A stretch of DNA of 64,000 bases from Larsenimonas suaedae (GCF_023712105.1 NZ_JAMLJI010000001.1:1-64000), one strand, 5' to 3'. Counted from the stretch's first letter, positions 40,585 to 49,920 are shown. The notes: a model not told the origin generated them from the letters alone. Program-made: numbers and translations.

Positions 40585-41574
40585 ATGACGGGAAGCGTCC
40601 ACATTCTGTACACCGGTGGCACCATTGGCATGCGTGAAGGCCCCAACGGGCTGGCGCCGGCCGATGGCCTTGACCGGCTGGCCCGAAACCATCAGGCGCA
40701 GTCGACGTGGGCCACGCCGCTGCCGGCGTGGTCATTTCAGGCACTCGCGCCCCTGATCGACAGCGCCAACATGACCCCGGCGCACTGGCGGCGGATAATC
40801 GAGGCCGTGCGCGCGAGTGCGCGCGCAGGCGCCTCCGGTGTGGTCGTGCTGCACGGTACCGACACGCTTGCCTACAGCGCGGCGGCGCTTTCGTTCTGGC
40901 TCAAGGACATCGACCTTCCGGTAATCATTACCGGCTCGATGTGGCCGGCAGGTGTCGAGGAGGGGGATGCCTGGCCGAACTTCTTCGGAAGCCTCCAGGC
41001 GCTTGAGCGCGCACCGAACGGCGTCAGCCTGTTCTTTCATGAGACGCTGATGCCGGCCACGCGTACGCGTAAGGTGAAAAGCCACGGCTGGCAGGCATTT
41101 CAGGCGGTGCCCTACGCCGATGATCGGGTAAAGGAGCAGGCGCGCACTCAGGTCCCTGTCACGTGTGAACTGCCCGAAACGATGCCGAAGGTCGGTGTTT
41201 TTCCACTCTATCCAGGCGTTGACCCGGCGTTACTTGAGTCCATGTTGGATACAGGCCTCGATGCCGTGGTGCTTGAGTGCTTCGGCAGCGGCACCGGGCC
41301 GTCCGAGAACGGAGCCTTCATGGCGGCGCTCAAGCGTGCCCGCGACGAAGGCGTTCTGGTCGTCGCGATCAGTCAGTGCGCGCAGGGCGGGGTTGCGCTT
41401 GCGACCTATGAGGCCGGGCAGGTGCTGCAAGGCGTCGGCGTGCGCTCGGGCGGTGACATGACTCGAGAGGCGGCCTACGCCAAGCTTCACTTCGTGTTGG
41501 CTCAACGCGGCTTGTCCGCGGCCGAACGGGCAGAAGTGATCGATCTGAATGTGTGCGGGGAGCGCTCGATTTGA
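40585..41574 (+). CDS. ansA: Type I L-asparaginase
   Basis: This 329-aa cytoplasmic asparaginase has the first active-site motif ILYTGGTIGM (nucleophile Thr10, Thr13) and the second VLHGTDTLAYSA (Thr-Asp). No signal peptide is present, which fits the low-affinity type I enzyme. The ATG at 40585 with GGAG 8 bases upstream was chosen; a TTG 48 bases earlier lies inside the repeat array. It follows aspA as in the ansAB pair of Bacillus (same functions, reversed order). Confidence 0.9.
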   Translation: MTGSVHILYTGGTIGMREGPNGLAPADGLDRLARNHQAQSTWATPLPAWSFQALAPLIDSANMTPAHWRRIIEAVRASARAGASGVVVLHGTDTLAYSAAALSFWLKDIDLPVIITGSMWPAGVEEGDAWPNFFGSLQALERAPNGVSLFFHETLMPATRTRKVKSHGWQAFQAVPYADDRVKEQARTQVPVTCELPETMPKVGVFPLYPGVDPALLESMLDTGLDAVVLECFGSGTGPSENGAFMAALKRARDEGVLVVAISQCAQGGVALATYEAGQVLQGVGVRSGGDMTREAAYAKLHFVLAQRGLSAAERAEVIDLNVCGERSI

Positions 41575-41650
41575 CGCTGCCTCTCGTGCAGACGTCACCT
41601 CGAGCGCGGTTCAGAACACGCACTTGTGCCTGAAGGTTCTGTGCTTGAAG

Positions 41651-41732
41651 CTCCTGTTTTTCAAAGGCCCTGCTTTTCAAAGGCCCTGCTTTTCAAAGGT
41701 TTTACTTTTTAAAGGGCCTATTTTTTTAAAGG
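41651..41732. repeat. Five-unit 16-17-bp tandem repeat between ansA and ggt
   Basis: Units with consensus CCCTGCTTTTCAAAGG start at 41651, 41668, 41684, 41700 and 41716. Units 2 and 3 are identical; the last two have drifted to more T-rich forms. The last unit covers the ggt stop codon (41726-41728). GGGCCT and AGGCCC inside 41713-41734 can form a small hairpin with a T-rich loop, which may act as a terminator. Confidence 0.9.
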
Positions 41733-43459
41733 CCCATGGCGCTTGAGGTGGCCCGGCGCGGGTCAGCGCCGCCCTGAAACTGGCCGTCCTCGATCAGAAT
41801 CGATTCGCTGGCCCCCATGGCCGGTTTGGTCACCACGTTATGGCCCATGGCTTCCAGTAGCCTCACGGTATCCGGGCTGATCCCCTGTTCGATGCGAAGC
41901 TCCTCCGGCAGCCACTGATCGTGAATGCGCGGTGCGCTGACGGCGGATTGGATGTTCATGTCGTGATCGATCACGTTCATGATGACCTGCAGCGTGGTCG
42001 TGATGATGCGGGAGCCGCCCGGACTTCCGGTGACCAGGAAATTCTTGCCATCCTTCTTGACGATGGTCGGCGACATCGACGACAGCATGCGCTTGTTGGG
42101 CTCGATGGCGTTGGCTTCGCCGCCGATCAGGCCGTAGGCGTTGGGCACGCCGGGCTTCGATGAAAAGTCATCCATTTCGTTGTTGAGCAAAAAACCGGCA
42201 CCAGCAACGGTCAGCCCCGAGCCGTAGCTGAAATTGAGGGTGTAGGTGTTGGATACCGCAAGCCCCGAGTCATCGGCCACCGAAAAGTGTGTGGTTTCGT
42301 TGGATTCGTAACGCTGAACCGGGCCGGGGCCAATGTCGCTTGAGGGCGTCGGATGGGCGAGATCGAACTCGGCGCGAAGCGTCTTGGCGTAGTCCTTGCT
42401 GGTCAGTGCCTTGAGTGGGACATCGACGAAATCGCTGTCGCCCAGGTACTTGGAACGGTCGGCGTAGGCCCGTTTCATGGCCTCGCTCATCACGTGAATC
42501 GTTGCGGCCGAGTTGAGCCCCATCGCACCGATGTCATCGCCTTCAAGCATGTTGAGTATCTGAATGATGTGGACGCCGCCAGAGGAGGGCGGCGACATCG
42601 AGTAAACGTCATAGCCGCGGTAGGTGCCATGCACCGGCGTACGTACCTTGGGCGTGTAGTTGGCCAGGTCGTCTTTGGTCATCATGCCGCCGTGAGCCTG
42701 AATGGTGTCGATCAGGTAGTCCGCGGTCTTGCCGGTGTAAAACTCCTCTGGCCCATGTGCGGCAATGCGCTTGAGGGTGGCGGCCAGCTCCGGTTGGATG
42801 AAGCGCTCACCGGCCTGATAGGCGCTGCCATCGGGCTTGTAGAATGTTTTGGTGCTCTCCGGCCACTTGGTCAGCCGCTCTCTGGCCTCGATCAGGCCAT
42901 CGGAGAACCGCTTGGGCACGATGAAGCCGTCTTCGGCCAGCGTGATGGCAGGTGCCAGCGCCTTGGCCAGTGAATACGTGCCGTAGTGGTCAAGCGCGAG
43001 TGCAAGGCCTGCGACCGTGCCGGGCACGCCCGATGCGTTGGCGGAAAAGCGCGAACGCTCCTCGACCACATTACCGTCGTCGTCCTGGAACATGGTGCGA
43101 TAGGCCGCACTCGGCGCCGTTTCGCGATAATCGATCGCGATGACCTTGTCGTGCGCGTCATCGGAAATCAGCATGAACCCGCCGCCGCCAATATTGCCCG
43201 AGCGCGGCTGAGTGACCGCCAGGGCAAAACCTGCTGTCACTGCGGCGTCGACGGCGTTACCGCCCTCTGCCAGCACCTTCCTGGCAACCTCGCTTGCAAG
43301 CTGGTGGCTAGTCGAGACCATGCCGTGCGTGCCGTGTTCCGGTTGAAAACGTTCGCCTTCGAGGATCGCTTCACTGGCGGCAATGGCCTGAGGGCCTGAC
43401 ATCATCAGCGTGGTGACCAGTGCAAGCCACGTACCGGGGCGTTTTATGGATCGACGCAT
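41726..43459 (-). CDS. ggt: Gamma-glutamyltranspeptidase
   Basis: This 577-aa periplasmic enzyme hydrolyses glutathione and other gamma-glutamyl compounds. It has a signal peptide (about 1-28, MRRSIKRPGTWLALVTT...). It self-cleaves before the nucleophile Thr389 in NETTHFSVAD; GGEANAIEPNKRMLSSMSPT and GSPGGSRIITT, which bind substrate, are intact. The ATG at 43459 with AAGGAA upstream was chosen over one 14 codons earlier. It converges on ansA across a tandem repeat that runs into its last codons. Confidence 0.93.
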   Translation of the reverse strand: MRRSIKRPGTWLALVTTLMMSGPQAIAASEAILEGERFQPEHGTHGMVSTSHQLASEVARKVLAEGGNAVDAAVTAGFALAVTQPRSGNIGGGGFMLISDDAHDKVIAIDYRETAPSAAYRTMFQDDDGNVVEERSRFSANASGVPGTVAGLALALDHYGTYSLAKALAPAITLAEDGFIVPKRFSDGLIEARERLTKWPESTKTFYKPDGSAYQAGERFIQPELAATLKRIAAHGPEEFYTGKTADYLIDTIQAHGGMMTKDDLANYTPKVRTPVHGTYRGYDVYSMSPPSSGGVHIIQILNMLEGDDIGAMGLNSAATIHVMSEAMKRAYADRSKYLGDSDFVDVPLKALTSKDYAKTLRAEFDLAHPTPSSDIGPGPVQRYESNETTHFSVADDSGLAVSNTYTLNFSYGSGLTVAGAGFLLNNEMDDFSSKPGVPNAYGLIGGEANAIEPNKRMLSSMSPTIVKKDGKNFLVTGSPGGSRIITTTLQVIMNVIDHDMNIQSAVSAPRIHDQWLPEELRIEQGISPDTVRLLEAMGHNVVTKPAMGASESILIEDGQFQGGADPRRATSSAMGL

Positions 43460-43612
43460 CGCTTTTTCCTTGGTTGTTGTTGAACGTTGACGTGGTTTCA
43501 CTTTAGCAGCTGCTGCACACGTGCACGGTCTGCTATATCTTCAGAGTACGTGTTGTCGAATGAATGACACGGGTTTTTGATTGTGAACGTGACTTGATGA
43601 GAGAGGTGAGCA

Positions 43613-43804
43613 ATGCCGGATCGAGCGCCAGGTCCCCGTAAGGCCGAAATTCAGAAGGTCGAGCGTGGTGTCACGCCGGAAGGCGAGACAGTGTATGTGT
43701 ACGAACTTCGAGGTGTTACGCCCGAAGACGGTATCTTGCTCAGCGAATACGAGGATCTTGCAGACGCAGAAGATGCCAAGCAGCGCTACGAAAGCGCGGA
43801 ATAA
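43613..43804 (+). CDS. Small hypothetical protein, 63 aa
   Basis: This is an acidic 63-aa protein with no membrane segment. A central pattern VERGVTPEGETVYVYELRGVTPEDGILLSEYEDLADAEDAKQRY suggests two beta strands with a repeated GVTPE(G/D)-element at about 19-24 and 34-39, and a C-terminal helix. I do not recognise a family. GAGAGGTGAGCA precedes the ATG and a UUCG-capped terminator follows, which supports a real monocistronic gene. Confidence 0.7.
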   Translation: MPDRAPGPRKAEIQKVERGVTPEGETVYVYELRGVTPEDGILLSEYEDLADAEDAKQRYESAE

Positions 43805-43818
43805 CGTGCAGTGACAGG

Positions 43819-43840
43819 GGCGGCTTCGGCCGCCTTTTCT
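43819..43840 (+). terminator. UUCG-tetraloop terminator
   Basis: GGCGGC (43819-43824), the stable TTCG loop, GCCGCC (43829-43834), then TTTTCTTT. It lies 15 bases after the 63-aa gene and 54 bases before rpe. Confidence 0.9.
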
Positions 43841-43887
43841 TTGTTATACTTTTTTTCCTTTCGATGTCGGATCTATAGGAGCGTTTT

Positions 43888-44574
43888 GTGACCGATTGCC
43901 GTATTGCCCCGTCCATCCTGTCTGCCGACTTTGCACGTCTGGGGGCCGAGGTGGAAAACGTGCTTGCCAGTGGCGCGGACATGATCCACTTCGATGTGAT
44001 GGACAACCACTTCGTCCCGAACCTGACCTTCGGTGCGCCGGTGTGCAAGGCGCTTCGAAACTACGGCGTCACCGCGACCATTGACGTCCACCTGATGGTC
44101 GACCCGGTTGACCGGTTGATCGGCGATTTTCTCGATGCCGGCGCCGACATCATCACCTTTCACCCGGAAGCGAGCGCACACATTGACCGCTCCCTGTCCT
44201 TGATCAAGGAGGGCGGTGCCAAGGCAGGTCTTGTGTTCAACCCGGCGACGCCTCTTGCGTATCTGGATTACGTCATGGACAAGATCGATATGGTGCTCAT
44301 CATGAGCGTCAATCCAGGCTTTGGCGGTCAGTCTTTCATACCTACCGCGCTTGATAAGCTTCGTGACGCGCGCGCGCGCATCGACGCAAGCGGCCGGGAC
44401 ATCTGGCTCGAGGTCGACGGCGGCGTCAAGGTCGATAACATCAAGGAGATTGCTGCCGCCGGCGCCGATACATTCGTTGCGGGCTCGGCAATCTTCAATC
44501 ACCGCCGCGACGACGACCCGAACGGCTACGATTCGGTCGTCCGCGACTTGAAGGCCGAGGCCGCCAAGGCGTGA
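43888..44574 (+). CDS. rpe: Ribulose-phosphate 3-epimerase
   Basis: This 228-aa TIM-barrel enzyme of the pentose phosphate pathway interconverts ribulose-5-P and xylulose-5-[15 protein letters not shown] at the N terminus, [36 protein letters not shown] and [11 protein letters not shown] are the standard metal- and phosphate-binding blocks. It starts with GTG, with AGGAG upstream. Its last four bases GTGA overlap the GTG start of yhbQ. rpe-gph-trpE adjacency is common in this class; here three genes intervene. Confidence 0.95.
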   Translation: MTDCRIAPSILSADFARLGAEVENVLASGADMIHFDVMDNHFVPNLTFGAPVCKALRNYGVTATIDVHLMVDPVDRLIGDFLDAGADIITFHPEASAHIDRSLSLIKEGGAKAGLVFNPATPLAYLDYVMDKIDMVLIMSVNPGFGGQSFIPTALDKLRDARARIDASGRDIWLEVDGGVKVDNIKEIAAAGADTFVAGSAIFNHRRDDDPNGYDSVVRDLKAEAAKA

Positions 44575-44843
44575 GCCGCGACTGGTACCTGTATATGCTT
44601 CAAACCCGGCGCGGTACGCTCTATACCGGCATTACCACCGACGTTGAACGCCGATGTGCCGAGCATGAGGCCGGGCGAGGGGCCAAGGCGCTTCGCGGCA
44701 AGGGGCCCCTGGTGCTCATGCACTGGGAGTGGGTCGGTGATCACGGCGATGCCTTGCGCCTCGAGGCGGCGATCAAGCGCCTTTCCGCGCTCGAAAAACG
44801 CCGCTGGCTTGCGGCGCGGTCATCCGCTGACGCGGTGCGTTGA
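44571..44843 (+). CDS. yhbQ: GIY-YIG domain protein, YhbQ family
   Basis: This 90-aa single-domain protein has the GIY-YIG core as [31 protein letters not shown] (about 5-35), with the helix containing the catalytic Arg (ERR) and Glu64 in LRLEAAIKR. The family resembles UvrC-type nucleases, and YhbQ has reported DNA-damage-related nuclease activity. It starts with GTG coupled to the rpe stop and is followed by a strong terminator, so rpe-yhbQ is a two-gene transcript. Confidence 0.88.
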   Translation: MSRDWYLYMLQTRRGTLYTGITTDVERRCAEHEAGRGAKALRGKGPLVLMHWEWVGDHGDALRLEAAIKRLSALEKRRWLAARSSADAVR

Positions 44844-44925
44844 GCGTGTTAATATGCAGGTGCCCCGCGATTGGACCGAGCGGGGCTAAAATCGATAGGG
44901 TGCCGTAGAGTACTTGATGAGAAGC

Positions 44926-44959
44926 ACGCCACGCGGTTGTACCGGGTGGCGTTTTTTTT
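44926..44959 (+). terminator. Terminator after yhbQ
   Basis: ACGCCAC (44926-44932) pairs with GTGGCGT (44946-44952), with a further CGG/CCG inner stem, and runs into eight T residues (44952-44959). Confidence 0.92.
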
Positions 44960-44980
44960 GTGCCGTTTTCATGGCCTGGG

Positions 44981-45006
44981 TGTATTGAACGTGTGTGTTG
45001 AACGTG
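44981..45006 (+). repeat. 13-bp tandem duplication before panE
   Basis: TTGAACGTG occurs at 44985-44993 and 44998-45006 within a 13-bp period (TGTATTGAACGTG, then TGTGTTGAACGTG). It ends 8 bases before the panE ATG. Confidence 0.8.
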
Positions 45007-45014
45007 ATGAGACC

Positions 45015-45914
45015 ATGAACACAGTCGTGCTGGGTGCCGGAGCGGTCGGCTGTTTCTTTGGCGGGCTTTTGGCCGAGGCCGGGCATTCGGTGACGTTGAT
45101 CGGCCGGGCGGTTCATGTTGAACGCATCCAGGCTGAGGGGCTTCGGATCGAGACGGCCTCAGGGCGTCGCTGGGTCCGAGACATCGCCGCAAGTACCGGC
45201 CTTGAATGTCTTAAAGGAGCCTCGCTGGTGCTCTGCTGCACCAAGAGCGCGCAGATAGATGAGGCCGCACAGTTCTTGGGCGCGCGGTTGAATGCGCATG
45301 TGCCGGTACTGAGTCTTCAAAACGGGCTGACAAGTGCCGAGCGGTTGCGAAAGGCGTTGCCAAACAATCCTGTCTGGCCAGCACTGGTGTACGCCGCGGT
45401 CGGGATGAATGAGCCGGGTGTGGTGGCGCATCGTGGCGGACAGCGTTTGTGTCTGGACGCGCGCTGTCGAATCGAGCCCTTTTTCAATGTGCTGTCAGAC
45501 AGTGCGATCGAGTGTCAGCTGTATGCCGACATGGAGGCGATGCGCTGGCACAAGCTGTTGGTCAATTGCGCCCTCAACGCGCTTTCCGCCATCAGTCAGT
45601 CCACCTATGGGGCGTTGCTCGAGGTGCCGGCACTCAAAACGTGGCTTGGCGAGCTGATCAGGGAGTGCGTGGAGGTGGCCCGCGCCTGCGGTATCGAGGT
45701 GGGGGCAACGCTTGAACATGACGTGCTCGAGCTCATGCAGGCCATGGCGCATCAGCGCTCCTCAACCGCGCAGGACCTGGCGCGCGGCCGCCCGACCGAG
45801 ATCGATGAATTCAACGGATTTCTGATGCAAAAAGGGCGCGAGCACGGTGTGCTCACGCCCATCAACACGACGCTCTACACTCTGATCAAGGCGCTCGAGA
45901 CGCCGAGCGCCTGA
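45015..45914 (+). CDS. panE: 2-dehydropantoate 2-reductase (ketopantoate reductase) family
   Basis: This 299-aa NADPH-dependent reductase is of the ApbA/PanE family. The Rossmann motif VLGAGAVGCFFGGLLAEAGH is at 4-23. The conserved catalytic Lys is in MRWHKLLVNCALNALSAI and the Glu in RGRPTEIDEFNG. PanE makes pantoate for coenzyme A; several paralogues have other ketoacid substrates, so the assignment is family-level. I chose the ATG at 45015; the frame stays open 48 codons upstream through the yhbQ terminator. It converges on ndh with 7 bases between stops. Confidence 0.85.
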   Translation: MNTVVLGAGAVGCFFGGLLAEAGHSVTLIGRAVHVERIQAEGLRIETASGRRWVRDIAASTGLECLKGASLVLCCTKSAQIDEAAQFLGARLNAHVPVLSLQNGLTSAERLRKALPNNPVWPALVYAAVGMNEPGVVAHRGGQRLCLDARCRIEPFFNVLSDSAIECQLYADMEAMRWHKLLVNCALNALSAISQSTYGALLEVPALKTWLGELIRECVEVARACGIEVGATLEHDVLELMQAMAHQRSSTAQDLARGRPTEIDEFNGFLMQKGREHGVLTPINTTLYTLIKALETPSA

Positions 45915-45921
45915 GCCGGTT

Positions 45922-47223
45922 TCAGTGCAGTTTCATGCGCGGTCGAATCCAGGTATTGATGCCATCGACCAGCATGGTCATGCCCGCCTTGGCAGTGCCA
46001 TGGATGGTGCGCTGATGCATCCGGTAGAGCGAGGCGTAGAACAGCTTCGCAAGCTTGCCCTCGACAAACAGCCCCTTGGACGAGTTACTTCGCATGAGAT
46101 TGCCGACGGCGTCGAAATGCGACAGCGACACAAGTGAGCCCATGTCCCGGTAGCTGAACTCCTTCAGGGGTTTGTCGTCGATTGCCGCCAGAAGGTTCTT
46201 GTAGAGGCGGCTGGCCTGCTGATGAGCCGCCTGAGCTCTCGGCGGCACAAGCTTGCCGCCGGGTTGGGGGCATGCCGCGCAGTCGCCCATGGCGAAGATA
46301 TTGCTGTCATCGACGCTTTGAAGGGTCTGATTGACCATGACCTGATGGTTGGACTGGGTCGAAAGCCCCAGCTCCGAGAGAAAGGCCGGGCCTCGAATGC
46401 CCGCCGCCCACACGGTCAGATCGGCATCAATGTGCGCGCCGTCGGCGGTTTCGAAGCCGCCGTCATCGGCCTGAGTGACCTTGGTGTCGGTGTGTATACG
46501 CACGCCGATGCGCTCGAGCTGGCGATGCACGGGGGCACTGATACGCTCGGGCAGAGCCGGCAGTACCCGCGGCGCCGCTTCAATCAGGTGCACCGTGAGC
46601 TTATGGCGGTCCATGCGGGTGACGCCGTAGCTGTTGAGCATGTCGCTTGCGTCCAGAAGCTCTGCCGAAAGCTCTACCCCGGTCGCACCGGCGCCAACGA
46701 TTGCAACGCTGAGCGGGCGGGTCGACTGGGTTTCCTGGTCGTAGTTATGACGCAGGAAGGTGTTCAACAGCGCCTTTCGAAAGATTTCGGCCTGCTTGGG
46801 GCTGTCCAGAAAGTAGCAGTGGTCGGCTACGCCCGGGGTACCGAAATCGTTGCAGACGCTTCCAAGTGACAGCACGAGGTAGTCGTAATCAAGCGTCCGC
46901 TCGGGCAGGATTTCATGATCATCGTCATCGATGATGGCGCCGAGCTGAATGCGGCGGTTTTCCTTGTCGAGCCCGGTCATGGTGCCGCGTTGAAAGCGGT
47001 AGCCGTTATGGCGCGAATGGCCCTGATAGGACACTTCATCGAGCCCGGAGTCGAGCTTGCCGGTCGCCACTTCATGCAAGAGCGGTTTCCAGATGTGCGT
47101 CGGGTCCCGATCGACCAGTACGATGTCGGCCTTGTTGCGCTTGCCGAGTTTCTTGCCAAGCCGGGTGACCAGCTCCAGGCCGCCGGCACCGCCGCCGACG
47201 ACCACGATTCGCGGATGTTTCAT
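45922..47223 (-). CDS. ndh: Type II NADH dehydrogenase (NDH-2)
   Basis: This 433-aa flavoprotein on the inner face of the cytoplasmic membrane transfers electrons from NADH to quinone without pumping. The FAD site is IVVVGGGAGGLEL (5-17) and the NADH site VAIVGAGATGVEL. IFAMGDCAACP, AQAAHQQASRLYKN and the C-terminal amphipathic segment (FYASLYRMHQRTIHG) are typical. The ATG at 47223 has GGGAG 6 bases upstream; the frame stays open 94 codons further, across gph, and that extension is rejected. Confidence 0.92.
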   Translation of the reverse strand: MKHPRIVVVGGGAGGLELVTRLGKKLGKRNKADIVLVDRDPTHIWKPLLHEVATGKLDSGLDEVSYQGHSRHNGYRFQRGTMTGLDKENRRIQLGAIIDDDDHEILPERTLDYDYLVLSLGSVCNDFGTPGVADHCYFLDSPKQAEIFRKALLNTFLRHNYDQETQSTRPLSVAIVGAGATGVELSAELLDASDMLNSYGVTRMDRHKLTVHLIEAAPRVLPALPERISAPVHRQLERIGVRIHTDTKVTQADDGGFETADGAHIDADLTVWAAGIRGPAFLSELGLSTQSNHQVMVNQTLQSVDDSNIFAMGDCAACPQPGGKLVPPRAQAAHQQASRLYKNLLAAIDDKPLKEFSYRDMGSLVSLSHFDAVGNLMRSNSSKGLFVEGKLAKLFYASLYRMHQRTIHGTAKAGMTMLVDGINTWIRPRMKLH

Positions 47224-47381
47224 CGATGCTCCCGAATTGAGCAGGCCGCGCGGCGCTGATGCGCTACGCTGTACCTGCGTCTTAAGTTGAAAAGATTCAA
47301 ACCTGAAAATGTGTATCGGTAGAATAGCGTGCGCGGCAAGGCGATGATAGCGCCTCGCATTTCCTGGCCTATGGAGACTCA

Positions 47382-48059
47382 ATGCATCACTTACTTGACT
47401 CGATCGATCTGATTCTGTTCGACCTGGACGGCACGCTGGTGGATTCGGCTCCCGACCTCGGCGGCGCCCTTGCCGAAGCCATGAGCGAGCGAGGCTATCC
47501 GGCACCCAAGCTTGAGGCCGTGCGTGACTGGGTCGGCAACGGCTCGTATGTTCTGGTTGAGCGGGCCTTGAACGCCGCCCGCGATCAAGGGCTGATCTCG
47601 CCGTTTAACGAGGCGACCGTCGACAGTGTTCATCAGCGCTTTCTTCATCATTACGGTCAACGGCTCTGCCGCAACACCGACGTATATCCCGGCGTACGAG
47701 AGAGTCTTGCCGCCTTCAAGCAGTCCGGGCGCCGCCTGGCGGTGGTCACCAACAAGCCGGCGCTGTTCATTACCCCGATTCTTGAAGGCCTTCAGCTCGG
47801 CGGTTTGTTCGATCTGCTGGTCGGCGGCGATACGCTTGCGGTCAAAAAACCCGATCCCGGCCCCCTTGAATATGCGATGGACGTCTTTTCAGTGCCGCCC
47901 GAGCGCACATTGATGGTGGGTGACTCGATCAATGACATACGCGCCGCTCAGGCTGCCGGCTGTCAAAGCGTCGCGCTCACCTATGGCTATAATCACGGTC
48001 AACCCATTGACGAGGCAGGCGCGACGCTCGTTATTGAATCGCTTGCGCAACTCGTTTAG
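47382..48059 (+). CDS. gph: Phosphoglycolate phosphatase
   Basis: This 225-aa HAD-family phosphatase has motif I FDLDGTLVDSAPDL (nucleophile Asp14, Asp16), motif II VVTNKP and motif III/IV KKPDPGP...MVGDSINDIRAAQAAG. DWVGNGSYVLVERAL in the cap is typical of Gph. It removes 2-phosphoglycolate formed during DNA repair. It lies directly before trpE, the usual neighbour in pseudomonads and halomonads, and is followed by its own terminator. Confidence 0.93.
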   Translation: MHHLLDSIDLILFDLDGTLVDSAPDLGGALAEAMSERGYPAPKLEAVRDWVGNGSYVLVERALNAARDQGLISPFNEATVDSVHQRFLHHYGQRLCRNTDVYPGVRESLAAFKQSGRRLAVVTNKPALFITPILEGLQLGGLFDLLVGGDTLAVKKPDPGPLEYAMDVFSVPPERTLMVGDSINDIRAAQAAGCQSVALTYGYNHGQPIDEAGATLVIESLAQLV

Positions 48060-48068
48060 GGTAAATCT

Positions 48069-48090
48069 GCCGTCCTGAACGGCCTTTTCT
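48069..48090 (+). terminator. Terminator after gph
   Basis: GCCGT (48069-48073) pairs with ACGGC (48079-48083) around a 5-base loop, followed by CTTTTCTT. It is short but well placed 9 bases after the gph stop. It separates gph from the trpE leader. Confidence 0.7.
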
Positions 48091-48118
48091 TGATTTCTGA
48101 TGTGCGTTGAGCCTACCC

Positions 48119-48172
48119 ATGACCCCCACGGTGCCCGAATCGATGCAAAAGGTATTACGCTGGCGATGGTGA
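48119..48172 (+). CDS. trpL: trpE leader peptide, 17 aa ending Trp-Arg-Trp
   Basis: ATG at 48119 opens a 17-codon frame whose product is MTPTVPESMQKVLRWRW. The Trp codons at 48161 and 48167 are next to the TGA stop (48170-48172). A terminator hairpin follows at 48196-48212 and trpE begins at 48254. This is the standard layout of a trp attenuator: ribosome stalling at Trp codons when charged tRNA-Trp is short. The Shine-Dalgarno is weak (GAG 7-8 bases upstream); a second ATG at 48143 would give a 9-residue peptide with the same end. It is too short for ordinary gene finders. Confidence 0.75.
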   Translation: MTPTVPESMQKVLRWRW

Positions 48173-48195
48173 CGCCCACCCTCGTACGACGCTTG

Positions 48196-48212
48196 AGCCC
48201 ACCGGGCTTTTT
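48196..48212 (+). promoter_or_regulatory. trpE attenuator terminator
   Basis: AGCCC (48196-48200), loop ACC, GGGCT (48204-48208) and a T run (48208-48212) form a compact intrinsic terminator 24 bases after the leader peptide stop. GGTG at 48168-48171 can pair with CACC at 48177-48180 or with the hairpin's own CCACC region, but a full antiterminator is not obvious by eye. Confidence 0.68.
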
Positions 48213-48253
48213 GTTGCAATGATGCGCCCAGCGCAGCTGCCTTGAGGTCACCC

Positions 48254-49738
<1,485 letters not shown>

Positions 49739-49784
49739 CTGCCCGCGTTCCTGCGCTTGACAGTGTGGGTGAGGGCAACACACT

Positions 49785-49850
49785 ATGATGTACATGATGC
49801 CGATAAATGACGTACGCACCGACGCAGTTTCAACGTGGTGGCCTTTCTAA
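49785..49850 (+). CDS. trpGDC leader peptide, 21 aa with Trp-Trp
   Basis: The frame from ATG 49785 encodes MMYMMPINDVRTDAVSTWWPF and stops at TAA 49848-49850. Two adjacent Trp codons (49836-49841) lie three codons before the end. GTGAGG is 9 bases before the first ATG; further in-frame ATGs at 49788, 49794 and 49797 give shorter versions. A terminator follows at 49898-49920 and a competing pairing is visible. TTGACA at 49757-49762 could be a -35 box only if translation starts at one of the later ATGs, because the mapped RNA start would then fall near 49793. Confidence 0.8.
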   Translation: MMYMMPINDVRTDAVSTWWPF

Positions 49851-49855
49851 CGCGA

Positions 49856-49920
49856 GGCGGCCCCGGTGTGTTCGTAAGCAATGAATACCCTAAAAAAGCC
49901 GCCGCTCAGGCGGCATTTTT
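49856..49920 (+). promoter_or_regulatory. trpGDC attenuator (antiterminator/terminator)
   Basis: GCCGCC (49898-49903) can pair with GGCGGC at 49909-49914, followed by ATTTTT, to form a terminator. It can instead pair with an upstream GGCGGC at 49856-49861, just after the leader peptide stop, to form an antiterminator. Mutually exclusive pairings around one segment, with tandem Trp codons upstream, are the defining features of transcription attenuation. Confidence 0.8.

Noticed and set aside
47224-47505. 94-codon N-terminal extension of ndh
   Set aside because: It crosses the start of gph, is Arg/Pro-rich and unlike NDH-2 proteins; a good ribosome site precedes the ATG at 47223.
49757-49762. 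TTGACA as -35 of a trpG promoter
   Set aside because: Paired -10 candidates are poor or badly spaced (CACTAT at 18, TATGAT at 21), and use of it would leave the best leader-peptide start untranscribed. Kept only as a remark.
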